A stretch of 64,000 bases of DNA from Eudorina sp. 2006-703-Eu-15 (taxonomy: Eukaryota > Chlorophyta > Chlorophyceae > Chlamydomonadales > Volvocaceae): contig BDSI01000094.1 in NCBI GenBank assembly GCA_003117195.1, positions 367,601-431,600 on the forward strand, read 5' to 3'. The translations under genes were made by a program, and so were the position numbers. The notes beneath the pieces were generated by a model. The model searched no databases and was not told the DNA's origin. It saw only the letters and a list, made by a program, of their open reading frames with translations. Below are positions 1 to 10,840 of the stretch, in pieces. Each line of letters starts with the position of its first letter. Position 1 is the stretch's first letter.

Positions 1-2255
1 AGCAGGCCAGCGGAGAGAGCAGGCCAGCGACAGCGGAGACGAGCAGGCCAGTGCAGCGGAGGAGCAGGCCAGCGGCACGCGCGGAGAGCGAGCAGGCCAG
101 CGAGAGACGAGCAGGCCAGCGACAGCGGAGACGCAGGCGGCAGCGGAGACGAGCAGCCAGCGACAGCGGAGACGAGCAGGCCAGCGGAGACGAGCGGGCG
201 CAGCGAGACGAGCAGGCAGTGGCAGCGGAGACGATGCAGGCCAGCGGCAGCGGAGACGAGCAGGCAGCGCAGCGGAGACGAGCAGGCCGGCGGCAGCGGA
301 GACAGCAGGCCCAGCGACAGCGGAGACGAGCAGGCCAGGGCAGCAGACGATCAGGCCAGGCGCAGCGGAGACGAGCAGGTGGCAGCGGAGACGATCAGGC
401 AGCGACAGCGGACGAGCAGGAGCGCGAGCAGGCCGGCGCAGCGAGACGAGCAGGCGGCGGCAGCGCAGCAGCCAGCAGCGGAGACGAGCAGGCCAGCGAC
501 AGCGGAGACGAGCAGGCCAGCGGCAGCGGAGACGAGCAGAGCGAGAGACGAGCAGGCCAGCGACAGCGGAGACGAGCAGGCCAGCGACAGCGCGAGCAGG
601 CAGCGACAGCGAGACGAGCAGGCGGCGGCAGCGGAGACGACGCCAGCGCAGGACCGGCCGCGCAGCGGAGACGAGCAGGCCGAGCGACAGCGGAGACGAG
701 CAGGCCAGCGACAGCGGAGACGAGCAGGCCAGCGGCAGCGGAGGACGAGCAGGCCAGGCGGACCAGCGGAGACGAGCAGGCCAGCGGCAGCGGAGACGAG
801 CAGGCCGGCGGCAGCGGAGACGAGCAGGCCGGCGGCAGCGGAGACGAGCAGGCCAGCGAGCAGCGGAGGACGAGCAGGCCAGCGGACAGCGGAGACGAGC
901 AGGGCCAGCGGCAGCGGAGACGAGCAGGGCCGGCGCAGCGGAGACGAGCAGGCCAGCGGCAGCGGAGACGAGCAGGCCGGCGGCAGCGGAGACGAGCAGG
1001 CCGGCGACAGCGGAGACGAGCAGGCCAGCGACAGCGGAGACGAGCAGGCCAGCGACAGCGGAGACGAGCAGGCCAGCGGCAGCGGAGACGAGCGAGGGCA
1101 GCGGGGGGGCGGCGGCAGCGGAGACGAGCAGGCCGGCGGCAGCGGAGACGAGCAGGCCGGCGGCAGCGGAGACGAGCAGGCCAGCGACAGCGGAGACGAG
1201 CAGGCCAGCGACAGCGGAGACGAGCAGGGCCAGCGAGCAGCGGAGCGGAGCGGAGGCAGGCGGGGCAGCGGAGACGAGCAGGGCGGCGGCGAGCGGAGAA
1301 CGAGGCAGGCCAGCGACAGCGGAGACGAGCAGGCCGGCGGCAGCGGAGACGAGCAGGCCAGCGACAGCGGAGACGAGCAGGCCAGCGACAGCGGAGACGA
1401 GCAGGCCAGCGACAGCGGAGACGAGCAGGCCAGCGGCAGCGGAGACGAGCAGGGCGCAGCGGAGAGCAGGCGGCGGCAGCGGAGACGAGCAGGCCAGCGG
1501 CAGCGGAGACGAGCAGGCCAGCGACAGCGGAGACGAGCAGGCCAGCGACAGCGGAGACGAGCAGGCCAGCGGCAGCGGAGACGAGCAGGCCGGCGGCAGC
1601 GGAGACGAGCAGGCCGGCGGCAGCGGAGACGAGCAGGCCAGCGACAGCGGAGACGAGCAGGCCAGCGGCAGCGGAGACGAGCAGGCCAGCGACAGCGGAG
1701 ACGAGCAGGCCGGCGGCAGCGGAGACGAGCAGGCCAGCGGCAGCGGAGACGAGCAGGCGCGGCGGAGACGAGCAGGCCAGCGACAGCGGAGACGAGCAGG
1801 CCAGCGACAGCGGAGACGAGCAGGCCAGCGGCAGCGGAGACGAGCAGGCCAGCGGCAGCGGAGACGAGCAGGCCGGCGGCAGCGGAGACGAGCAGGCCAG
1901 CGACAGCGGAGACGAGCAGGCCAGCGGCAGCGGAGACGAGCAGGCCAGCGGCAGCGGAGACGAGCAGGCCGGCGGCAGCGGAGACGAGCAGGCCAGCGAC
2001 AGCGGAGACGAGCAGGCCAGCGACAGCGGAGACGAGCAGGCCAGTGGCAGCGGAGACGAGCAGGCCAGCGACAGCGGAGACGAGCAGGCCGGCGGCAGCG
2101 GAGACGAGCAGGCCGGCGGCAGCGGAGACGAGCAGGCCAGCGACAGCGGAGACGAGCAGGCCAGCGGCAGCGGAGACGAGCAGGCCGGCGGCAGCGGAGA
2201 CGAGCAGGCCGGCGGCAGCGGAGACGAGCAGGCCAGCGGCAGCGGAGACGAGGGA
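1..2255 (+). repeat. 24-bp coding minisatellite, roughly 90 units
   Basis: Consensus unit is ggagacgagcag followed by gccagcgacagc. Two sites vary in binary fashion (agc/ggc and gac/ggc), giving units that encode ..ASDS, ..ASGS, ..AGGS and rarely ..AGDS. Units are clean from about 1780 to 2255 and increasingly interrupted by small indels toward the left edge. The period is a multiple of three and carries no stop in any forward frame, and one reverse frame is also open (395-2500), so open reading frames here are not evidence of coding by themselves. Confidence 0.95.
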
Positions 2256-2534
2256 CCCTGCGGCGGCATTAAGGACGGCAGCGGTGCGGGGGCTGGCAGC
2301 GACCGCGGACAGTTGTCTTGTAGCAGTGTTTCGGACAGGGCTGAGGACGACGGAGGGAGCTTTGACGGGGTCGAGGGGCTGCTGGAGGCGGCACAGGAGA
2401 ACGAGTTCGCGCAGGCCATCATGTCGATTCTGAAGCAGCCCGAGGTGTACAAGTCGTATGGGCTCAAGGAGCCGCCCACCTCCTTCCGAATCCCTACCAA
2501 GGAGGAGTATTTTTCAAGATTCCGGCCCTATTAG
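51..2534 (+). CDS. 3' part of an acidic repeat protein with unique C-terminus
   Basis: Stop-free reading to TAG/TAA-type stop at 2532-2534. The last part, from about 1766, reads as an uninterrupted run of the 8-residue unit GDEQASDS, GDEQASGS or GDEQAGGS, followed from about 2254 by about 92 non-repetitive residues. That tail has normal composition and ends with Tyr/Phe/Arg-rich sequence (KEEYFSRFRPY), as expected of a true terminal exon. Upstream of 1766 the same frame drifts into the other two readings of the repeat (RRAGQRQR, ETSRPATA) because many units carry 1-2 base indels. The real protein is therefore probably GDEQ-type throughout, with assembly errors or additional exon structure. 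The gene begins left of the window. I do not recognise the family. The repeat is acidic, Ser/Gly-rich and predicted disordered. Confident for the C-terminal third, weak for the rest. Confidence 0.55.
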   Translation: MQRRSRPAARAESEQASERRAGQRQRRRRRQRRRAASDSGDEQASGDERAQRDEQAVAAETMQASGSGDEQAAQRRRAGRRQRRQQAQRQRRRAGQGSRRSGQAQRRRAGGSGDDQAATADEQEREQAGAARRAGGGSAAASSGDEQASDSGDEQASGSGDEQSERRAGQRQRRRAGQRQREQAATARRAGGGSGDDASAGPAAQRRRAGRATAETSRPATAETSRPAAAEDEQARRTSGDEQASGSGDEQAGGSGDEQAGGSGDEQASEQRRTSRPADSGDEQGQRQRRRAGPAQRRRAGQRQRRRAGRRQRRRAGRRQRRRAGQRQRRRAGQRQRRRAGQRQRRRARAAGGRRQRRRAGRRQRRRAGRRQRRRAGQRQRRRAGQRQRRRAGPASSGAERRQAGQRRRAGRRRAENEAGQRQRRRAGRRQRRRAGQRQRRRAGQRQRRRAGQRQRRRAGQRQRRRAGRSGEQAAAAETSRPAAAETSRPATAETSRPATAETSRPAAAETSRPAAAETSRPAAAETSRPATAETSRPAAAETSRPATAETSRPAAAETSRPAAAETSRRGGDEQASDSGDEQASDSGDEQASGSGDEQASGSGDEQAGGSGDEQASDSGDEQASGSGDEQASGSGDEQAGGSGDEQASDSGDEQASDSGDEQASGSGDEQASDSGDEQAGGSGDEQAGGSGDEQASDSGDEQASGSGDEQAGGSGDEQAGGSGDEQASGSGDEGPCGGIKDGSGAGAGSDRGQLSCSSVSDRAEDDGGSFDGVEGLLEAAQENEFAQAIMSILKQPEVYKSYGLKEPPTSFRIPTKEEYFSRFRPY

Positions 2535-3354
2535 GGTCAGGGCACCGGCACTGCGCTCCCCCACGGCCGTGGTGTATCGTCAAGCCGGGTCATCCCGCTG
2601 CGGCAACCGTTACGCGGCAGCTTGTTGGCAGCGGCGGGCCCTGGAACCCGACCGCGGCTCCAGGCCCCGCCGCAGCCGCTGTGGGACCTGGCCCACGAGT
2701 TGCGGCGGGCCAATGCCGTGGCTGCCATAGACGGGTGCTGGGTTGCTGGTGGCCGGGCCAAGGGGCTGGAGGGGCGGTGGTAAAGACAGAGTAACCCGGG
2801 TGGTTCTGGAGAATGTGTGAGAGGTGTGTGTGGGGGGGGGGGGTGCAGGGCATGCGTGGACATATTGAAGCTGCGCTGCTGACAGAGCAAAGCACCGTAG
2901 TCTTAGGGGGGCCCCTCTCGCCTGTCCAGCACATTGCTGGATGCATCGGACTTTGCAGCACGTGACGTCGGCGCCTTGAGCCCACCCCTCTCCAAATGCC
3001 CGCCTAAGCGTGAAAGCCTAGCGCCCACGGCAAACACGTGCTGGAGTTGCCGCTGCATGGCACAGACGGGCCTTGGGTGCGGGCTGGGATGAACATTTGT
3101 AAGGCCGGATGGTTGTTTGGAGCGTCTGGGCCCAACTCTTGTAGTATTGAATGGCAGGACGCTTGCTTGGCTCGGTGCTGGCAACGGTGTACTTTTTGGC
3201 GCACATGTAGCCATTGGGTGAAGTGTTAGGCACCATTGGTGGATTGCTTGGCCAGCTGTGGTCACGGAGCATTTCTGTCATTTATATCGTACTGCTGGGT
3301 GTACGGCAGGTGACCTAACGGTTGGCCCGGCTGCAATACCGTATTGTTAGTACG
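2535..3354 (+). other. Probable 3' UTR and downstream spacer of the repeat-protein gene
   Basis: No plausible exon is seen. The stretch includes a short poly-G run near 2830 and a TGTAA motif at 3098-3102, about 560 bases after the stop, a usual 3' UTR length in volvocine algae. Confidence 0.45.
3098..3102 (+). terminator. TGTAA polyadenylation motif, repeat-protein gene
   Basis: TGTAA, the usual chlorophycean poly(A) signal, lies about 560 bases past the stop codon at 2534. Position is plausible; cleavage site not determined. Confidence 0.4.
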
Positions 3355-3430
3355 AAGGATGTTACAGCGAGCGGACCCCGCGGGTCATCGGTGACAGCCA
3401 ACGGCGACAGCCGAGGCTTCCTCACCGTAT
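3355..3430 (+). repeat. Dispersed repeat, copy 1 (aaggatgttacagcg terminus)
   Basis: Begins aaggatgttacagcg and continues with ggaccccgcgggtcatcggtg. About 70 bases are nearly identical to 22175-22246. The shared block looks like the end of a transposon or MITE family also glimpsed at 12044-12090, 35841-35857 (opposite strand) and 38519-38531. Confidence 0.7.
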
Positions 3431-3590
3431 GAATGGATTGGTCTCGGAGCCGGCTGGCGGACCCCCGACTCGGAAATATATATCGATGCCGGGTCAATCT
3501 AAAGTCAAATTGTGGGTGGAGGACGTCCGTGTCGCTTACCAGCGCTCTCGGATGGCGGCCTGATACGCCGAAGTATCCGCCATTCCCATA

Positions 3591-4073
3591 ATGCCTGCGA
3601 AGTATCGGGGGCTGGTGCAGTACATCTTTGGGCCTGCCATTGCACCCCTGGAGCGGTTGATGCTGCTGCGGGACCTGCTGTGCGTGCTGCTACTCTGGCA
3701 GACCGCTGTGTGGGGCAATGACGTGGGCAAGCTGGGCCTGGGCGATTTTGTGGATGCCGTCCAGCCTGAGCTGCCCAGTTTCCCTTGCCGCCGCCTTGGC
3801 AGCGGGATCCCTCGCTGGCGGGGCCCGTGTTGTGCTTCCGCCAGCAGGGCACCAAGACCTACAAACTGAAGCGGGCACCTCCCGTCTGGGCTGCTGTCGA
3901 AACCAATGGAGCCGGCCTTCTGCCTCGTTCGAACGCAGGCGTACTACATCTGGCCCGCCCGAGGGAGCGTCGGTCCAGGACCTGCTGTTCCGGCCCCTGA
4001 CGGCCGACCTGCGGGCTTCAAGGACGTGACCCTGCAGAGCGCTAGCCTGGCGGCGCGCCTCCGCCTGCATTGA
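3591..4073 (+). pseudogene. Degraded DIRS-type tyrosine recombinase fragment
   Basis: Three reading frames in succession give pieces resembling the recombinase-like proteins abundant in volvocine genomes. Frame of 3591: KYRGLVQYIF...LRDLLCVLLLWQTA, then GNDVGKLGLGDF. Near 3840: RQQGTKTYKLKRAPPV and ETNGAG. Near 3970-4073: GASVQDLLFRPLTADL and LQSASLAARLRLH before a TGA. The joins need frameshifts near 3790, 3930 and 4000, and the C-terminal catalytic part (the His-x-x-Arg/Tyr region) is missing. It is therefore a relic of a DIRS-like or related tyrosine-recombinase element rather than an active gene. Family assignment rests on remembered resemblance only. Confidence 0.5.
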
Positions 4074-5904
4074 TACAATGCCCTCATTCAGACTAGGTGA
4101 CGGTGCCCTTGCAGATAGCCAAACCCGGCTCTTGGATGTACATCACAGAGTCGCATCTGCACTGGTTTGTGCCTTAACATTTCCCCGTCGTACCCTGCTT
4201 CATACCGAGCACAATCGACGGAACGCTACGACGATGGCCGTTTCCCTCTGATGTAAGCTTATGCGTTCATGCAGTCGTACATGACCTGTCTAACCCGTAC
4301 GGGTGCAACTTGCCTTGCCACCCATCAGCGCCTTCTCCTACGCCTACGCGCAAAACGATATATCTGGGCGAAGCCACACGTATGCATTTTGCCGCCACAT
4401 GTAAACGCAAGGTTGAAAGAATTCGCGGCAGCCCTCGAATCACGAATCCGCGCTGTATCACACGCGGCATATCACACGAATTACCCCAGGATCACCCCAG
4501 TCTCTGCACCGCAGTGCTCCGCCTCAAGCAAGCATGCCCGCTTGACGCGCACAAAGTGCCAAAACTCGCCCGTTCGCCCTTTGAGCGGGGCTTGAGTCAG
4601 GGCTGATCACCACCACCTCAGAAATCCACTTCGCCATACCGTAGGGTCGCACATGCAACGGTGTCAGCATGTGCATGTGGTATATGGCGACACACTGAGG
4701 TGATGCGCACACGCGCAGGTTACGTGAAGGCGACTGACAGGGTAAGCTCCAAGCCATGATCAACAGGGCAATGTCCAAGATCACTTCCAGCCGCTTCCAG
4801 GGCGGCTAGACAACGGCGGCCTGGCGGTGCGGCTCCCGGGCGACGAATCCACAAGCATGACCGATGATGAGAACGACAAGCCTGACAGGCTGTTGGCGCT
4901 ACCGTACACGCTGCCCGCGCGGCTGGTGGCCGGTCGGGTTGTCTTTGCTGACGGCGCCGTATTTCTACGAGCCGTCGCGGCCGGGGGCGCAACTCCGGCG
5001 TTGGTGGTGGCTCCGTTTATACTGTGTCGGTTGCTGAGGCGAGCCGACAGGCTGCCGGATGTGGCGGGTGGAGTTGGTTTTGTGGCCAAAGTGTCGAGCC
5101 TGTTGCATAATGATGGCAGTCGAGGGAACAGGAGCGAGAACTGTAAACGCAGCGCAACATTGCATTTGACTGCGATTGCTGCGAGCGTAGGTGATCAAGC
5201 CTGTGACACTGGAAGCTGCGGAGTGCAGGATCTTCGCAGCGGATTCAGCTGCAGGGACGTGAATGAAATTGCCCACTTCTGGGAATGCGTAACCGGTTGG
5301 AAACGGCTAGTCCTTGCTCCCAGACAAGGGACCTCATCGGCAGGTCACAAGGACAGGGGCCCAGATACAGCAGCCGCAGATACCGCAACGACAGGTCAAG
5401 ATGCGAATCCTGAGCACGGCGGAATCCTTCTCACCTTGGAATCGCTGGCGGTAACAAACGCGCCGACGCCATCCCAGCTTTCACGCTGGGCTGCGCTGCT
5501 GAAGCCGATGCCCCCAGCTGCTGCTGCCCACGGTTGCCACGCGCGGAATTCAGCGGCCCCACCTTGTCGAGATCCGTAGAACGAGCCGCGGCGCACATCT
5601 GCCCTGGCTGCGGCTCCGCTGGGTGCGTGGACGCAGCGTACTGCGCGCTGCTGCGAGGTGTCCCGCTGGCGGCAGGCCGCTGCACGCCCACGAGGGCCTG
5701 TGGAGCTGGCGACCGTGCCGGCTGAGAGCGTGGGGTTTGTGAAGATGATGGTAAAAGCTCCGACAACTGCGGGCGACGGGAAAGGGATTGCATGGCACCG
5801 ATAAACAAAAAACATTGCATATCTCGCTGAGCAACTGCAATTTATGCCTGATCAAACCGTGTGGCTGGCTGTGAATGGCGTTGCGGTGTTCCGTTGAGTT
5901 GTGC
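4074..5904. other. Intergenic, no gene I can support
   Basis: The longest forward frame is 4827-5579 (250 codons). Its first 90 residues have protein-like composition (for example LPARLVAGRVVFADGAVF) but I recognise no family, and the second half reads like random GC-rich sequence. It could be another transposon remnant. The stretch next to 5900 is likely the 3' flank of the kinesin gene. Confidence 0.3.
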
Positions 5905-5909
5905 TTACA
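5905..5909 (-). terminator. TGTAA polyadenylation motif of the kinesin gene
   Basis: TTACA on the given strand is TGTAA on the kinesin strand, about 240 bases beyond the proposed stop at 6149. Confidence 0.45.
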
Positions 5910-6148
5910 AGGTGCTCCCGAACTATTCACATGCACCCTTCCCTCCCGCCCCTGCGACACGACACACCTGCGCGGGACCGCCTTGACTTAGGCGCGGCAT
6001 GGAGGCTGGCCTGTTAGAAGGTCTGTTGGGGTTGACTGGAGTTGACGCGGCCGAGTCCAGCGGTTGCTGGTTGGACAAGCGGCATGCCTCGGTACGCGAG
6101 GTCAGCGGTGCTGTTGCCTCCACCCCCAACATCGCGAGCCGCGCCTGT

Positions 6149-9100
6149 TCATGTGGCGCAAGATAAGCAGAAACTACCCTTAGTATGACAACTGGCAACG
6201 CAGGATTTCAGGTTTACAAACGTGCTGATGAACGTCGCTGCTGCACGTCGAGCACGCCTTGAGCAACTGGTATTCAACCCATCGGACGGGATCGACGCAC
6301 CAACCGACGAGCACCCGCGCACCCGGAAGCTCTGCGCCGCTGCCGCCTCCTCCTGCACCTGCCGCTGGAGCATCAGCTCTCGCTCACGGGCGGCCTGCAG
6401 CTGCTCTCGGAGCTCGGCAATCGTCCGCTCCCGCTTCGAGAGCGCCTCCTGCGCCTCAAAGACCTTGCCGCTCTCCACGTTGCACTTGGCCTGCATTCGG
6501 AAGGGGAGCAAGGCGGCCCCTGTTGGGCGTACCCCAACGATGGCTACGGTCCCCTGACGTACCGCAACCCATCAGGTGCACATCGTACCCTGGAAGACCA
6601 CAGAGCTGCCGGATACCACATGTGATAAACTATTGACAACACCGGCTGAGATAACGTGCGGATAACTTGTTCCCAAGCGGAATGACCAGGAAGCCCTTCC
6701 ATAGTCGAGTCCTGCGAGTTTCAATCCTTCTATGATTGAGTCCTGCCGGTTCCAACGCACCTGCCCTAGCGTCACGGACGCCACCCGGTTTCCAAAGTTC
6801 AGGGTGGAGATGGTCTCGCCGCAGCTCGAGTTCTCGGGCGCCACGTGCATGAGCATGCACACCTTTGCGTGCCCCGACAGGCTGTCCGCCAGCAGCTCCG
6901 TGAGCTTGCTGTTTCGGTACGGAACGTGCTTCGATTTCGACGCCAGCGCATGCATTACGCTGCCCAAAGCTGACAGGCTCGTGTTGATGGAGTTTGCTTC
7001 GCGCATCCGTTCACCTGTTGCCAAAGGAAGTAATGCTTCAAATCAGCTGGCAAGCCTTTCGAGCCGGTGATGCCCCCATACGTTCATTAGGATTGAGAGC
7101 GGCCATCAGGGACCGAGCGCTCAGCCTACCCCAGCGCCTGACGTGCGCTCAGTCTCCCGCTGCGCCTTAGTCCCCGTCAAGGGCGCCGTCCACACCCGAC
7201 TTTTCGGCGCGCTCACCTTCCACACCCGACTTGTCGGTGCGCTCGCTCCCGGCAAGGTCCACCAGGTGCAAGCACGCGTGCGTGCGTGCCCCCGTGGACA
7301 CGTTGGTGCCGTCCACGATGATGGTCAGCACCTGATGGCTGCGGCTGCTGCGCTCGTTCATTTTCGTCTCTGCGCTGTGGCGGTTCCGAGCGCCCACTTG
7401 CATCATCGCGACCACGTCCGCTGTGTTGGCCACCTCGATCTGGGTGGCGCCGGGCACGTTGAGCCCGCTGGGCTGCGTGGAGAGGATGTCCAGTTTGCCG
7501 CTGCCGCCCGGATCCTCCGTCAGCAAGTCCCGGATGCTCTCGTTGTAGATTTCGAGCATCTGCGCCGTGATGCTGTACGACATCTGCGCACACATTCAGG
7601 GCGAGACGTGTGCCAAAATCGTCACAAACAAGTGGGGGATAGTCCAACAGTCATTCATTTAGTGAATTCTGGAAGTTAATGCTTCCGTACTCTTTCTGTG
7701 GCTGCGTTATCCCTGAAGGTTCAAGCAACCTAAATGACGCCACATCACGCACCCAGGCTCATACGAGCATGAGAGAGTCTGGCCGTGGGGTTTCCGGAGC
7801 ATCCCAACTTGCCTCCCCCTCCCGCTGGCATTGCAGCGAGAACAGATCGTCCAGGGCGCGGTAATTGATACCGCGGCTCGCCACATCGTCGTTTTGGCTC
7901 CCCGTCATGGTGTGCGTTTTCCCACTGCCGGTCTGACCGTAGGCGAAGATGCACACGTTGTACCCTGTGAAACGGGAGGGGGTTGAGCCGTATGTACGTG
8001 GGAGAATAAGTTATAACCTCTAACGCGCATAACGTCACCCAAAAGCCATGACTACGCAGAGAGACGGACGCAAGCGCAAGGACCACTGGGACTTGCCTCA
8101 TTTGCGTGACTAGGCCATACTAGCGACGCGTGACTGTGCAGAAACGTACCGTCCATGACACTGCGGATAAGCGTTTGGACATCCTCGTACACGTCCTCCT
8201 GCCTGCTCTCGCCGCCGAAGACGCGGTCAAACCTGCGAGCGACCGTCACGTGCACCATGTTCCGTTCGTTCCGTGCAATGGGACGTGTAAGCAGCTATCG
8301 GTGAACCGAGCACGCCGAAGTTGCTTTGGTTCCCATCATGAATTGGTCTGCATCGAGCTTCCCAACCGAATACATGTAAATCGAAGTCAGCGCATTTCAT
8401 GTCCCCCCGCTGTAAGCTGTGCTCAGCCACGTCAAGATAAAATCACCTGTAGACCTTCCGCTCGCCAGCCTTATCGTACACCGCTAATTCGCCGTCAGTC
8501 CCCAGGCTGATGCAGCTGGCCGCCGAATCGCCAGTGGTCCCCAAAGGGCGAACGCGGCAGAAGACGCGGATACTGCCTTTCAGATCCTGCAATCCGCACA
8601 CGAACAGGCGCTAGGCTCGGTTTCCGGAGACGACCTGGCTTGATCACCCCAACACTTCAATTGCCGGTTACCTCGATTTCAGCAGAATGCGCACCTGGAT
8701 CATGTTGTACAATTTCTTGTTCTCCTCGCGGATCTCGTTGAAGCGCTGCTGCACCAACTCAGCGTCCTGCGCTTTGAGCCGCGCGGCCTCCAGCTGCGCC
8801 AGCAATGCAGTCTCCCGCTCGCTGCGCTCACCGTCCTTGGTGCCCAGTGCGGCCCGCGTCGTTGCCAGGTCCGCCGCGTGCTGCGAGATTAGCAGCCGCG
8901 CCTCGGCCAACTCGTCTTCGAGCTGCCGCGCGCGCTGCTGTGCTTCCTGCGCTAGGAGCTCCATTTCCTTTCGTTTCTCTTCGCCCACCTGACCCGCAAT
9001 CGTGTTCAGCTGCGACCGCAGCAACTCAATCTCATTCTGTAATAGCCGAAAGGACTCCTTGCTTGCGTGTAGCTCCTGGTCTTTGGCCAACAGCCGGCGT

Positions 9101-10280
9101 TCGTACTCGACACTGAGCCCATTGAGGAACTGTGGACGGCAAGTACGATGGTGAAAGTTGGGCATCGCGAACTATGTCAGTACACATGGTTTGTGAGGCT
9201 TGAAGGGCATGCAGTTCAGGCCGACCACAAAGCACTGCCACTAACCAACTGCCCGATGCAATGCCATGAGGCATGTTTTTCCTGTTTCTTAAGCAATGGG
9301 CAGTGCTGGCGAACCAAATTGTGCAGCACGTTGCTCACGGGCATAGTCGTCGACTCTGAAAGTCGTAAGGATGGAAACCTTAGTTGACTGCCCCAAGATG
9401 ATCGCCCCCTACCTGGTCCATGACGGTCGTCAGGATCACATCGTACGAAGGGGGCTTGGCGGCATGCGAAGGCTGCGTCCCCAGCGTCATGCGTGATATG
9501 AGGCTCTCAGACATATCGTGATACAACGCCGAGAGGCTGGCGCTCGCCTGCGTTGACGCTAGCGTGCGGGTTCCCGAGGGCATAACTAGCCCCATTGCCG
9601 CCTGCTGGTGCTTCTGGTGCTGCTGTGAGAGTGCTGTTATGAAGTCCATGGACGCCTGCCCCTTGCGCGGGCTGTCGCGCATGGCACGGATATCGCTGGT
9701 TTCCCGGAGCAAGAATGCGAGCGGGGCCTGACTGGGTTCGGCCCCACTGTGCACCTTCCGTAGCCACAGCACGCAGTCCACGATGCGCGTCCGGTCGTCA
9801 TAGTCCTCGCTAAGCAAGTCCTGCACCGAGAACTTCACCTCGCTGGGGCATTTCATGTTATCGCTGATGAAGGACAGGAAGGCCTGTACATTCTGCAGCC
9901 CGGACCCGTCCCCGTCTTCAACCTGCATGTAGCAGTATGGGCACGAGCGTGAGAACGAGCATGGACGCAGCGTAGACGCGCAGACCTCTTTTTTTATTAA
10001 CAGCGAAGTCAGTGCAACTGCCCTTTACCTGGACGGCGTTCGGCCGAACCTTGTTGAGCACTTCACACAGCACAGCGCCGTCCCTCAGCGCCTGCCGGAA
10101 ATTAAGATCATTGCTGTATGGGACGTCCATTCCGGTGCACTGTTTGATGAAGTCTGCTGCTGCTCTGCGTTTGTTGACCTCCGAATTCGGAGTCGGGGCG
10201 CCGCTGCTAAGCGATTTTCGCTGCACCGAGGAAGCATCAGGAGATTTGCGCTGTCCATCCTGCGGTATTGGTAGTAGCAT
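6149..10280 (-). CDS. Kinesin-14 with N-terminal calponin-homology domain (KCH-type)
   Basis: Nine exons joined in phase: 10280-10029, 9922-9413, 9129-8695, 8586-8447, 8232-8150, 7964-7813, 7583-7217, 7014-6761, 6490-6149; about 844 aa. Residues about 33-150 form a calponin-homology domain ([44 protein letters not shown]), a fold that often binds actin. About 255-400 is a coiled coil. The motor starts with [14 protein letters not shown], the neck-motor junction of minus-end-directed kinesin-14. It continues with the P-loop [11 protein letters not shown] (about 483), switch I NERSSRSH (about 600), switch [10 protein letters not shown] (about 631) and [17 protein letters not shown] short coiled tail follows. 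The expected role is minus-end motor activity on microtubules, possibly linking them to actin through the CH domain. Intron 6 appears to use a GC donor (7812-7811). ATG 10280 is the first in-frame ATG after an upstream stop, but an AG just upstream allows an earlier exon. It is divergent from the GT47 gene. Confidence 0.92.
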
Positions 10281-10840
10281 GGGAGTCAACTGATGCTCTA
10301 GACTCTGTCAGAGGGCAACATCATCGCACCCGGCTCCAGACGGAGCCCATCCGCGGGCTTCCCCCATGATGTTGTGGAGACGTGCTTTCAGCTATGGCAA
10401 TTGATAGGTCCATCATTGCCAAACGCGGCCTTATCCGAGACGCGACAGACGTCACTGGGGGAGTTCCGCTGCCACAGACGCAGCAAACATTTGGTATATC
10501 ATGTGAGCATAATGAAATGCTAGGACATACAGCAAGCAGTTTCGTTTGACGCAGGAGCGACAGCAGCTCCCTCGGATGGCGAAGGTGGTTCCATTCCGAC
10601 CATTTCGAAATTGTACGGTTGCTCCAATGAAAGAACCAAGGCCATCCTTCTGCCAAACAGTCCTCAATATTAGATACCTTTGCAAATGTTATTGTTTCAG
10701 GCCAATTCTGCTCGGCAAACTGAGTGCCGTGCTGTTAAGCAACACTCTAGCCGGCACAGCGTGCTTGCAACATGCGCCATTTTTTTAGTTTTGTGTCCCT
10801 TGACCTCATATAACTTTAACTGTTGAGTCCCTGCAGTCTA

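Noticed and set aside
395..2500. 701-codon minus-strand ORF and 684-codon second forward ORF over the minisatellite
   Set aside because: Both are by-products of a stop-free 24-bp period; only the forward frame that enters the unique C-terminus has independent support.
4827..5579. 250-codon forward ORF
   Set aside because: No recognised domain, no exon partners, and the second half looks random; kept only as a remark.
7143..7679. 178-codon forward ORF
   Set aside because: Lies antisense to the kinesin motor exon and is its shadow.
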